Part shown: positions 44,181-55,087 of the stretch, in pieces
Layout: every line of letters begins with the position of its first letter
How positions within the stretch are numbered: position 1 is the first letter of the stretch
Source: Margaritispora aquatica
Lineage: Eukaryota > Ascomycota > Leotiomycetes > Helotiales > Discinellaceae
Direction of reading: 5' to 3'
Assembly (NCBI GenBank): GCA_007644065.1
Contig: VJWN01000015.1
Location: forward strand, 108,658 to 172,657
DNA: 64,000 nucleotides
Notes under the pieces: generated by a model
What the model was told of the DNA's origin: nothing
What the model saw: the letters and a program-made list of their open reading frames with translations, nothing else
Databases searched by the model: none
Translations under genes and position numbers: made by a program

Positions 44181-47100
44181 ATGACCTTAGCAGAGACGTT
44201 CAGAGCTAGAGAAGTCTATAGGTAGGAACACATGAAGACAATCCATGGGAATTGGTTTCTAACCCACTTTGCAGATACTACCAACCAAGAAATTCAAATG
44301 GAAACCAAGAGTCCGCAGATCCTCCGCTGAAATACCCTGATGCAAGTGAGTCGAGCAACTCGAATGAACTTGCAAAGAATTTTACCACACAACAATCCTT
44401 TTCCGATACGGCACTTACAGCCTTCGCGCAACTGATAGCCCTTCGTCTTTCATCACAACGAGCAATCGTTTCCCTGATTGATCATGAGAACGAATACTTT
44501 TTAGCAGAATCAACAAGCACGCTGAGTCTGATAGACAATGAAGGAGCAGCACAGAACGCATGGCTTTCTATCAGCGGTGCGAGGGTACCTCGCAAGCAGT
44601 CACTATGCGAGCAGACCTTGATGCTCATCCCGAACCAAGATACCATGGCAGAGAGGACGCCGTGGTGTGTGGTACCGGATTTGCAGCTCGATGAGAAGAT
44701 GTGCGACCTCGATTGTGTCAAAGGTCCTCCGTACCTAAGGTTCTACTGCGGTGTGGCCCTTACAAACGTAAAGGGTGTCAAGATTGGTTGTGTTTACGTC
44801 GTGGATGATCGACCTCGAACAGATTTCAGTTTGGAGCAAGCTCAGTTCCTCACCAAGATGGCGGCGACCATTATGGACCATTTGGAAGGGATCAGAGCAA
44901 AGGAAGATATTGTTAGGGTTACGTCAATGAGTCAAGCCTTGCATGCTTTTGTAGAGGGAGATGGTAAGCCAAGTCTTTTTGCCCATTTTGTACCAGCCAG
45001 ATTATACACTCTACCTCACAAATCTCGAGCTAATACCATTGTGATAGGAACCATGAGTGGCGACTGGCAGCGTCTAAAACGCTACAATCTTCCATCGGGC
45101 GCCGGTGTTGGGTTTTCTTGGGAGTCCAACAAAAATGATGGAGCTGGAAAATATGCAAACGGTAAGAAACAACTTGGACAGAGCAGGTATCGCACATTCT
45201 CTCCATCAAGTTCAGATGAAAGCTCACCACCACAACAATCTCCATTGCAATATACAGGAGACAACACGCAAGACGCACGGTTTAACTTTAACAACTCTCC
45301 GTGGAGCTCAACAATGGATGTGGGCAAAGTCCCACATCTGAAGTCGGTATTCGAGGTCTCTGAAGAAGATGCAGCAGCAGCAGCTTTGGAAGTACCCCAG
45401 GGAGGACGTGATACAGAGTTCGCCAACGACGGATTTTCGAATCTACTACACAATACGTTCTCCAGAGCTTCGAATTTAGTTCGTGAGGGCATGGAGATCG
45501 ATGGTGCTGTCTTTTTTGACGCTCCATTTAGGTTTTACCAAGGTCGATCAACACTACAAGTTGACCCGCGCCGATCAGACACAACAGCGTCCGTCGCCTC
45601 AAATTCTAATAGCGATGAGGATAAGGATTCTGATGATGAGGAGCAGCATGAACATAGACCTGGACCATATCCGTTAGTGCCACCTCATGGCATGACATCT
45701 CATTCTAACCAAACTCACCATTCGGAGTTACCGGGCCCGCGAAGGGTTGCAACTGACTCAATGGGTCTGAAATCCGATGTCCTCGGATTTTCGACACGGA
45801 CTGCATCATCATGGAAAGGCCAAGCTGCAGCCGTAGGCAGCTTTAATGCAATTGATCAGAGTTTACTGACTTCTCTTGTGAGACGCTATCCGCAAGGAAA
45901 ATTATTTGAATTCGATGATAATGGGCCCATCGCCATTGAGCCAACCGAGGAATTAGGCTCGCAAGCCACAATTACCGTGGTCGCTGAGGCTAAACAGGCT
46001 CGTCAATGGGCTAGAAAACAGGGAGAGATTTTACGCTTGTTGCTTGCATTCCCGGGAGCTCGTCATATTGCTTTTGTTCCTTTGTATGACAGCACGTCGG
46101 GGTGCTTCATTGGCTCTTTTGCCTGGTCAACTTCAATAACTCGTCTCTTTTCAGTGGATAACCATCTTTCGTATTTGATAGCTTTTGGTCATAGTGTCAT
46201 GTCGGAAGTTAGCCGACTCAATACACTTAGTGCTGATCGTGCTAAAGGAGATTTTATCAGCAATGTAGGCTCTTTCTCCTTTTCACATCCAATTATCAAT
46301 AAAAAAAGGTTTATCAACAGTAGCTAATCTTATCCCCAACAGGTGTCACATGAACTTAGAAGTCCACTCCATGGCATTCTTGCGAGTGTAGAGTTCCTAG
46401 CGGATACTCATTTGGACGGGTTTCAGAAAGGATTAGTAGACACTATTGACAGCAAGTTGCCCTTCTTTTCTTCAAGTTTTGTGCTAATTGAGTATCAGTT
46501 TGTGGTCGCACATTGTTAGATACCATTGAGCATGTGTTAGATTTCTCTAAAATAAAGAGATTTGGACAGGAAAGTAGCCAGTCTATGGGCGTAGTTGCCG
46601 ATCTAGACATTTCAGCCATTATCGAAGAAGTTATCGAAGGCGTTTACGCTGGCTTTGAATTCAACGGACTGTCTTCGCAAGGTCTCGCAGATAATACCAG
46701 AAGTGGAGCACGCAAATTACCGCTGAATGGGACTTTTGCCATACGAGACTCGTCTAAACATCCCGATGAGAATGTCACTGTAATAATTGACATTGATTTC
46801 AAACAGCAGTGGAAGTTCCCTACTGCAGCTGGAACCCTAAAAAGGCTGGCTATGAACATCTTTGGAAATGCACTCAAATACACCCACCGTGGTTACATTA
46901 AGGTAAAACTAGAGGCTCGCCCTATTACTTCGCCTAGTTCGACTAAAAATGTTCGCGAGAGGACAATGGTTACCCTAACAGTCACAGACTCTGGCCAGGG
47001 AATGTCAAGCGAATTCATGAAAACTAAACTTTTCATGCCCTTCTCACAGGTTTGAATTCTACACTCCATCCTATACAATCTAGGCGTGTGGCTATTTTCG

Positions 47101-48897
47101 CTAACAGTAACAAGGAGGATGTGACAGCTCCAGGTACTGGGTTAGGTATGAGCATTGTAAAGCAAATCGTCGATCTCTCGGGAGGGAGGATCGATGTACG
47201 CAGTGACTTACTCGCAGGCACCGAGGTCAAGCTGAGTCTTCCAATGGAGGATTGTCTGCCTAAGCCGGGAGATTCGACCAAGACCATTGTGTCGCCGAAC
47301 GATGATGATCCAGTTGATGCAGTGCGACGTCGAGCTGCTGGTCAGACGATTAACATTCAAGGATTTACCGCTATGCCTGGAACATCAGAACTACACGTCG
47401 GAGCTCTTGCAAGCCTAAGAAAATCGATGGTAAAGTACTGCACATACTGGTTTGGTCTCAGCGTTTTGCCGAGTAGCGAAGATTCCGATATCTCGATCAT
47501 GGACGAAGATGCTTTCTTGAAGGTGTCACCAACAGAAAGCAGAAGGAGGATGCTTATTGTGCTATGCGAAAACAGTGCCCGCAGAGAATTGTACCCAACT
47601 ACAACTAACAACAGCCAGATCGTCGAGTTCGTCAGTAAGCCCTGCGGTCCTCATCGACTTGCCAAAGCGTTTCTCAATTGTCTCGATGCCAGAGCTGCTT
47701 CGCCACAACCAATGTCAAAGAGGGTAAGTGCACCAAAACCCCATAACGGAGGAGTTTCGTCTCAAGAAGATGATGCCATGGTGACTGCAGGAACAAGTAA
47801 GAATAGTGTGAGGCTGATTGGAGATCTGCAGTCATCTTTCGGGTTCTCGCCCGCGATCATAAGTTTGATAAAGACTCCCGGACTGGCAACCAACGCAGAA
47901 AATGATTCCGGAAGACAAGCTCCCTATTTGCAATCCTCAGACAGTGGCCTGGGCTCGACTTCTTCGAAGTCGTCATTAAGTGAGAAAGCCCAAATTGTCA
48001 AAACGGAGGAGATATTCCGAACGCCGCCAGACTCGCTGGCTTTAGGTAGTATAGCTGCATCACTAACTGCCGTGGCTGATGGACCGCCCGTCTTGAGGCA
48101 GCCAAAGATGTTGCTTGTTGAGGTAAGCAGGGTTGGTCACCGGGCTCACTCGCATTTCTGACATAGTGTAGGATAATCCTGTCAACATGATGCTCCTTGC
48201 CACTTATATGAAGAAAAATAAATGGGAATTTGAAAAGGCATCGAACGGTCTACTGGCGCTACAGGCCTTCCGAGAAAGTGCTGATGGATTTGATGTCATC
48301 TTTATGGGTATGCGTGTCCCATACTTCATTGCCCTCTCATTATCTATCAATAAACACAGCTGACTTGAATTTGCAGATGTGTCGATGCCAGTGATGGGAG
48401 GTTATGAATCCACCCGTCATATCCGCGAGGTAGAGCAGGAGCGTCGTCTCGCTTATGAACACCAAAATTTGATCCAATCGCCATATCTCGCACCGGGCAT
48501 CAACTCTTTCCCCTTTTCCGGTTTTGCTGGCTCGTCTTCGTCCTCCGCCCCAAATTCGCCCGCTGCCTTCAACCCCCTCGCTCTTGGCCTTTCCGTTAAT
48601 GCACCTAGATTGAAGCTAAATCCAGCGGCGCTCATTATTGCCTTAACGGGTTTTAGTAGCCAGAAGGACCAGGAGATGGCTTTCGAGGCGGGCATGGATA
48701 TCTTTATGACAAAACCAGTGAGGTTTAGGGAGATTGGTAAGATTCTTGATGGCTGGCGTGCGAGTCGGGAGGTTGAGGCTAAGGAGAAGGCCGAAAAAGA
48801 CATGGGGGAAATTGGGGAAGAGAAGGAGATTGAAGAGATCAATAGTGAGATAAGGCAACTGGTTGGAACTTTGAGCGGCGCAAAGGCCAGTGGCTAG
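44181..48897 (+). CDS. Hybrid histidine kinase: GAF, HisKA, HATPase, receiver
   Basis: Model: join(44181..44221,44275..44963,45048..46264,46343..46451,46499..47049,47115..48122,48172..48307,48377..48897), 1423 aa. A tiny first exon encodes MTLAETFRAREVY and joins to RYYQPRN. A GAF-like domain spans ~60-240. A long Ser/Asp-rich linker follows, then the H-box SHELRSPLHGIL with His652, the N-box NIFGNALKYT near 805, and the G-boxes DSGQGMS and GTGLGMSIV. The receiver has VEDNP at 1204-1208, phospho-acceptor Asp1251 in FMDVSMPVMGG, Thr1341 and Lys1363 (MTKPV). It also carries an unusual ~50-residue Ser/Pro insertion between Asp and Thr. No membrane segment is seen, so it is probably cytosolic, feeding a Ypd1-type phosphorelay. 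Intron 44964-45047 is 84 bp and frame-preserving. Intron 46452-46498 begins with GC. Confidence 0.92.
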
Positions 48898-49365
48898 AGG
48901 TCTCAATTGCATTGAATGGGATAAGGAATGGAAATTTGGCGTTTGCTGGATAGGGACATGTTGCTTGGAATATCAATGGAGTATGCGGCTTACGATGATC
49001 ACGAGCTGGATGAATCTCGTTTTGGAGGGGATTTGGGATACATAAGATACCTATGTAGCCACAAGGAGACAAATAACCGTAACATCCTGCTCACATGGAA
49101 AGCCAGCCCTATGAGCAATTCTGCCTCCCATTTATCCATCTGACTCTTTACACCTCAATACAAGCAACTAGTGAGGCTTTTAACATCAACACGCAACATT
49201 TCGGTATCTGGACTCAATTGAGTTCAACATGGAGGATGTGGTGGTTATGTAAGCAAAGGACTAGCAAGCGATTGGCTAGACCCACGACTCTCGTTTTCTT
49301 CGTTCAATCGTGACTTGCACAATATCATCAGCATCTCCAACACAATCAATCCAATCTCTGACGAT
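48898..49365. other. Intergenic region, no gene seen
   Basis: This is the 3' region of the histidine kinase gene and the promoter of TAN1, which is on the same strand. Confidence 0.4.
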
Positions 49366-50789
49366 ATGGCGGACTCAAATAAAAGGAAAGCAAATTCGGG
49401 GGGAGATAGAGATGCTCGGGATAATCGAGATGCGAAGCGCAGTAAGGTACGTTCTGACACGTCAAAACTCAAGCTTGCATGTTAAGCCTTCTCTCATCTC
49501 TTTCTCGTTTTGTGCGTTTACAGCAAGGTTGGAGGCTTTTCTTCGAGTAATGGTCGAATTGACACCAATTATCGACTTCCTTGATATTAATAGGCGATGA
49601 GAGGTGAAGTTCAAAGTGCTCAAGTCATATGCTAACTGGGATTTCCTACCTTATTCCTAACATTTTTGGATTCTTCACATCTAATTCTTCACAGGGAGGG
49701 TCGGGTGGAAAATGGCAAACTCCTCATCAGAAGGAAAAGGCTGTTTCACGAGGCAGTGGCAAAATTGAGCCTGGAGATGCCGGGATCTGGGTTACCTGCG
49801 CGAGAGGCCAGGAAGGAAGAGCAACAGAGGAGCTCAAGGGCATGTTCGAAGAGGTAAGCTCTTTACGCCTGTCTCGAGGGATCAAAGCTCATCGTAAGCA
49901 GTGTGCAGAGAGATTCTACGGCATCAGTTTCGAACCAGACGCCGCCGACGAGGATGCATCAACCGACGACATTGAGGCATCTATCCGGAAAGAAGTAGCG
50001 TCCATGGGCGACAAGAACGCATCCACCAAACTCTTCAGCCCCGTGGTTCTTGATCTCCAGTGCGTGCTGTTCTTCAAAACAAAGGCGCCCATTGATCCAG
50101 TGGACTTTGTGTATAAAATCTGTGAGGAGATCGTCGCGAAGCCAGGCATTAGGAGGATGAAGTATGCTAATCGTCTGACGCCTATGAGTGCCAGTGCTAG
50201 GGCGTTGGAGAAGGGCCTGGAGGAAGTGGGGAGGATGGTGCTAGGGGAACATTTCAATCTCGCTGTTAAAGAGGGCGAGATGGAAAATGAAAAGAAGAAA
50301 CCGAGTTGCAGTGTAAGTTGGTTCTCGAACGCATAAACTAATGTCATTTTCAGTCGTGCTGACAAGTAAAGTACGCAATTCGGCCAACAATCCGCAATCA
50401 CAGCAGTCTCACCCGGGACGTTGTAATCAAGCAGACCGCGGAGATGATTGACGATATCCACCCTGTCAACCTTACAGCCCCAGATAAAACCATCATCTTA
50501 GAGATCTATCAGGTAAGAATGCCACACCGACTATCTGCCATTCAGCTTCACAAGCTCGGGATGCAATGGCATGTTACAAACATCATGTAGGCCCGTTTAC
50601 TGATACTCCTTTCTTACCTAGACGGTGTGTGGCATGAGTGTTGTCGGGAATGACTGGGATAAACTCAAGCGTTTCAACTTGGCCGAACTGTACTCTTTCC
50701 ATAAGAAGGAATCCCAATCGAATGCGAATGGAGATGAGAATGGGAAAGATGCCGATGTTTCAAAGACGAAGAAGGACGCTAAGCCGTAA
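49366..50789 (+). CDS. TAN1: TAN1-like THUMP-domain protein, tRNA ac4C12 acetylation adaptor
   Basis: Model: join(49366..49446,49695..49853,49902..50312,50372..50512,50622..50789), 319 aa. The N-terminus is Lys/Asp-rich (MADSNKRKANSGG). The core begins GDAGIWVTCARGQEGRATEE, matching the family's G-I-x-T-C start. Intron 2 (49854-49901) is 48 bp and frame-preserving; removing it gives GMFEE-CAERFYGI, matching the family spacing, so I splice it. The THUMP region includes YANRLTPMSASA, then YAIRPTIRNHSSLTRDVVIK, ILEIYQ and finally CGMSVVGNDWDKLKRFNL, the conserved C-terminal signature. The tail is Lys-rich. TAN1 binds tRNA(Ser/Leu) and supports acetylation of C12 by Kre33/NAT10; that is family knowledge. 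The first intron is long for this window (248 bp) and could hide an additional tiny exon. Confidence 0.92.
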
Positions 50790-53223
50790 AGCGTAAAGAC
50801 AGACGAGGTTGTTAGACCTTGAGGGGATGAGAACGGGCCAATACCGACGAGCTGGGACCTGGCGATCTTGATTCACTTCCATGCTTGGAGCTTTCCTGGT
50901 TTTACAAAAGGCCAAGTAAGAGCTTAAAGTGCATCGTTGTAGGTACGTGTATCAAACCAAGGCATAACAATGGAAGAGCGTTATTGAGAACCCTGGAATG
51001 CTTTCTTCCTCCCCTACTGATTAAGAATCAAAAAACAGGTGATCATCAACCTGCTCTAATCTTTTGAACCCACACAATGCAGATGGAGACGAACGTGCAG
51101 GACGCAGATATTGATATATCGATACGGCCGTTGTCCGTCACCGACTTCAGCCAAACCATGCATGTCCACCATTTGTTCACCATGCTCCTATGAGAAATAT
51201 ATGCACTGTCAAAATGGTCCTATGTCACTGCAAATGGACGAGATAGTACCCAAATCTCTCAATCTCTATGTAGGTTCAAGCCACTCTCAATGCACAAGAT
51301 GCAATACTTTTCGAGGTGCATCATCGTTCATGTTGGTCTCTCGTCAAAGGTTGTGAGAAACCAAGAAGATGCCCGTGCGAAGCGATGTGTGCCTCTAGAA
51401 GCCCGCTAGAAGGCTATCAATGATCCAATCAGTGCTTTCGATATACACTCTAGGCCCTATCAGTGCAAAACAGACGAACTGGACCCATTCTTGTTTGCCA
51501 TGACCAGCTTCGGAAATTTCCCTGGGTTTTGAGATGGGACGAATTGCGTTTCTTCTCACCTAAGTATTTTATATGCGAATGCGACTTGTCGTCGATCATT
51601 TTCTGGAACCTAGCCGTTAAGAGACATGCCATTTCATGTTTTTGATCTATGGTGATCATACATGGGTATGGCATGCCAGGCCTGCAACCCCGCCACGAAG
51701 GTGTTTGGAATTTTCAGCTCTTACTGACCGGTTCGACGCCTCGGTGAAGGTCATGATCGCAAGTGCATACCGAATTATTGATGCTTCAATACTCATCGGG
51801 GGGGCTTCGTCGGTGTCATATTTGTCGTGAACAAGCTACTGCAAACATTCATAGATGTCCACATTGGTATGCCCCGCACACGGTGCGAATGAGAAGGTGA
51901 GAATGTTAGGTGAGATGTCAAAACCTAGACCCCGAGATGGCCGAAGATGACTTCAGGCGGCGATAGAATCCTGCAAGACCAATTAATGTAGTGTGATAAG
52001 CAGGCGTGGCATGCATCAATAATGTGAGTCTGCTAACGTACAGCTCCAGCTCCTGGCGATTGAGCCAAATGTGCTCGTTTGTTTATGGACCATAATGGAG
52101 AGTAGAGTCACTGTTTCAAGAAGCTTCAACAAAAATTTGATAAGTCGAAGCATGTAATTGTGCGTTGTGTTTATTCCAACTTCATAGACTGTTGACTGCT
52201 AGACACTTCTCGACAAGGAAGCAGAGGACGGACATCCAATATCCTAACACTATAGGCGCATCATATGCATTTCTGCTACTAAATTCCACTCAATGGAATG
52301 TTAGGCATTCTCGGCTTCTACCATCCGAAATGGACAAGCTGCAATCTTTCTGTCCGCATGGCATCCTTCATACAATCTGACACGCCACCAACTCTCGTCT
52401 GGGTGAAAGCCAATCAAAACGCCAAGTAGCCGATACCGTGGAGCTGGGAAACATCCCTCTTAACGCCATAGAGGCGCACATGGTCCTCAGGCGCCCCCTT
52501 GTTACACGAGAATTTAATGAAGAAAGAATCAAAAGCGCGGCATGCACGCTATGTCTGATAGTAGACATTGTAGACGAGCTGATGGGGTTTAGTTATGTTG
52601 GTGGTACCTATTGTACACAATAACATACTCCATCTTCTCTGCTACGCTCCAATCGTTAGTTGCGATATTTTCTTGTCTCTGATTTATGTTTTTTGTCGAT
52701 GCTTCTACTAGTCTCTTGTTTGAAAGTCTCATCTATCTCTGTAGCACAATCCAGAAAACTGTACCCAGATTGCTCGGTGATGACGATTGGTAGGCGCACA
52801 TCATTTCATATTAATAGAATCTTCCATTTTTTCAAACGCAGATCTGTAAATTCCCCTCACAAGGAGTCTCGTGTCGCAGATGTATTGACCTCTCATATGT
52901 CATAACCACATCTCTCCCATTGTGGACCCGTTTTCCATCTCGTCCACAAAGGTTCTGATGACAACAGTTGACTGCTCGATCTAGCTGCAACATGCACTGA
53001 TACTCAAGCCACCGTTCATGCCGCTTGTTTGATTCTTCCCCATTACATTCAATCCCACCATTATCACACTTTGTCTCTACCTCCACCAACGCAGCACTGC
53101 ACCACACACTGCAGTCTGCAGCAAATTCGTCAATTACTCGGCTGCTGTTCATTTCTTCACCACTCAAACCTCACACAATCCCACTAGTCCACCCATCTAC
53201 CTCTTGTTTGCAAATTTTATAAC
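50790..53223. other. Intergenic region, ~2.4 kb, no supported gene
   Basis: Short open frames on both strands give no recognised domain. A plus-strand stretch near 52,430-52,620 (ELGNIPLNAIEAHMVLRRPL) looks mildly protein-like, but I cannot connect it to other exons. Confidence 0.4.
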
Positions 53224-54747
53224 ATGTCAGATGAGCGACAGCCACTTAACCACCTGTCCCGAACCATGTCCTCCTCATCTAGAACGGCCGTCCCGCCCCA
53301 ACATCTGTCGAATCTCATGTACACCTTACCCATACGCAGACTCAAGGCCATACTCAGCCATGTCATAACAGACACAACCGTCACACTCCTCTCCGTCGAA
53401 GATATGCCTTCCACCCAGCTATCGAGGTTATACACGCTCAACATGTCTGACGAGAGGAAGCTCCTGCTAGCGCTATCACCAACTCTCACTGTTCGACTGC
53501 TGCGACACGAACATGCGACATTGTACTCCGAGGCGGCGCTGGTTTCATTCCTTTCTTCCTCTCTTCAAGCACATCAATCGAAGGAAGGAACAGAATCGAG
53601 GAATAAAGCAAGCACAACGCCCAATCTAGCACGCCTCATACCGAAACTACTAAAACACTCTCAGACAAACCGTGACGTTGGCTATCCGTACTCGATCTTC
53701 GAACCCACAGCCGGTGTACCTCTGTCCAGTATAGCGATTTACCTCTCCCTCCCTGAACGAAAGGTAATCGACATCGCTACTGGGGCTCTAGCACGCGAAC
53801 TCGCTAATTTCGTCTCGCCTACCGGTCGGTTCGGTCTCATTAGCAAGGTGCTTCCTGATCAGTTTACAGCCACTCTATCTTCGCCATCATCCACAACACC
53901 AGCACCTGCAGCGAGTGACAAGTCACCCTCGGGGTCCAAGACCTGGGCTGAAGCCTTCCACGTCCTGCTTGAGCACATCCTCCGCGACGGGGAGGACATG
54001 TCTGTCGTCCTGCCCTACGACGCCGTGAGAGAGCAGTTCAGGAGGTTAGTTCATCTAGGCTGTTTTGACGCTGTGACAGTACCGAGACTGGTGGTTTTGA
54101 ATCTGGGTGAGGAGGCGAATGTCATGGTTGAGAGGGGCTTGGAATGTGAGATGCTTAGTGAGGAGGGTGACGGAGAGGGTGTAAGGATCACGGGCTTGAG
54201 GAGTTGGTCTCAGGGCGTTTTTGGCGATCCCTTGATCGCTGGGTGTTTTGATGAATTAAGTGAAGGGTTCTTAGAGGGTTGGAGTAGAAGCGTGGACGAT
54301 GTTGTCATTGGCGTTACTCGGGATTCTAAAGTGAGGGGTGGCCCTGTGCTTGCAGAAGAAGGAGATGAAGCGAGAAGATCGCATGAAAGAGCGAGGAAAC
54401 TGCTATACGGATGCTATGGCTCGATCGTGAGGATCGTGACGGAGTATTATCGGCCGCAGCATGATTCTTCGAGCAGGGAAATGAATGCTCGGCGGCGGCT
54501 GACGAGTCTCCTGGGCGTGTTGGAGGCGGAGGCGGAAACGGAATGGTGGGATAAGCAGAGTGTGGGTGAGGGTGAGGGCGGGGAGGAAGAGGAGGAAGGA
54601 GAGGTGGAAGTGAGGATTAAGCGCGAAAGGGACGTCGAAGATGAGTTTATGAGTGGTGGGGAGGAGAGGGAATCGGATGGGGTGGATGTGGGAATGGGAA
54701 TGGGAATGGGTGTGAAGAGGCAGCGGGTGCGGGTTGGGAGTAGGTGA
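53224..54747 (+). CDS. APH-fold kinase-like protein, probable pseudokinase
   Basis: A single exon encodes 507 aa. The N-lobe-like part (residues ~30-150) is helical and Leu-rich. YSIFEPTAGVPLSSIA resembles the hinge of fungal aminoglycoside-phosphotransferase (APH) domain proteins. WAEAFHVLLEHILRDGEDM fits the following helices. At the catalytic loop, where APH enzymes read HGD-L-x-x-x-N, this protein has VVLNLGEEANVMV (from residue ~290). At the metal-binding segment, where APH enzymes read I-x-D-W-E, it has ITGLRSWSQGVFGDPL. The fold signature is therefore present, but the catalytic Asp and metal-binding Asp are missing. The C-terminus is extremely acidic, then Gly/Met-rich (GMGMGMGVKRQR). 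This is probably a non-catalytic binding or regulatory protein. The family assignment rests on pattern similarity only. Confidence 0.72.
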   Translation: MSDERQPLNHLSRTMSSSSRTAVPPQHLSNLMYTLPIRRLKAILSHVITDTTVTLLSVEDMPSTQLSRLYTLNMSDERKLLLALSPTLTVRLLRHEHATLYSEAALVSFLSSSLQAHQSKEGTESRNKASTTPNLARLIPKLLKHSQTNRDVGYPYSIFEPTAGVPLSSIAIYLSLPERKVIDIATGALARELANFVSPTGRFGLISKVLPDQFTATLSSPSSTTPAPAASDKSPSGSKTWAEAFHVLLEHILRDGEDMSVVLPYDAVREQFRRLVHLGCFDAVTVPRLVVLNLGEEANVMVERGLECEMLSEEGDGEGVRITGLRSWSQGVFGDPLIAGCFDELSEGFLEGWSRSVDDVVIGVTRDSKVRGGPVLAEEGDEARRSHERARKLLYGCYGSIVRIVTEYYRPQHDSSSREMNARRRLTSLLGVLEAEAETEWWDKQSVGEGEGGEEEEEGEVEVRIKRERDVEDEFMSGGEERESDGVDVGMGMGMGVKRQRVRVGSR

Positions 54748-55087
54748 ACCTCTCTCGCTCTGTGGCATAGACTTGCGGGTATTGTTGTGGAGTGAAATTT
54801 GTGAGTATGGAGCTATGAAATAAATTTCATCTTTGATGTGGCATGGTATGGTATGGTATGACATAGCGAGGTGTTTGGGGTTTGAACAGAGGAGAACAGA
54901 CATAACGACTCGAAACGAACATAAAGATGGATATAGAAAACAGGAGGAAGTCACGAATTAGATACCCCTACTAACGCTAAGCATTAATGAACCCAATTTG
55001 ATACCTGATTGACATTGTTCATTTCTAAGTCGTGAAGGAAGTTTTCTGTACGATCCAAAATCCAATGATCTTCTGATCCCCTGAACT
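54748..55087. other. Short convergent intergenic region
   Basis: These 340 bp lie between the APH-like gene (plus) and the ECD-like gene (minus), with a TATGG pentamer repeated near 54,845. No gene is seen. Confidence 0.4.

Noticed and set aside
47050..47104. Acceptor at GCTAACAG (47107) for the histidine kinase intron
   Set aside because: It gives a stop codon at once; using the next AG (AACAAG, 47114) keeps frame and yields FSQEDVTAPGTGLG.
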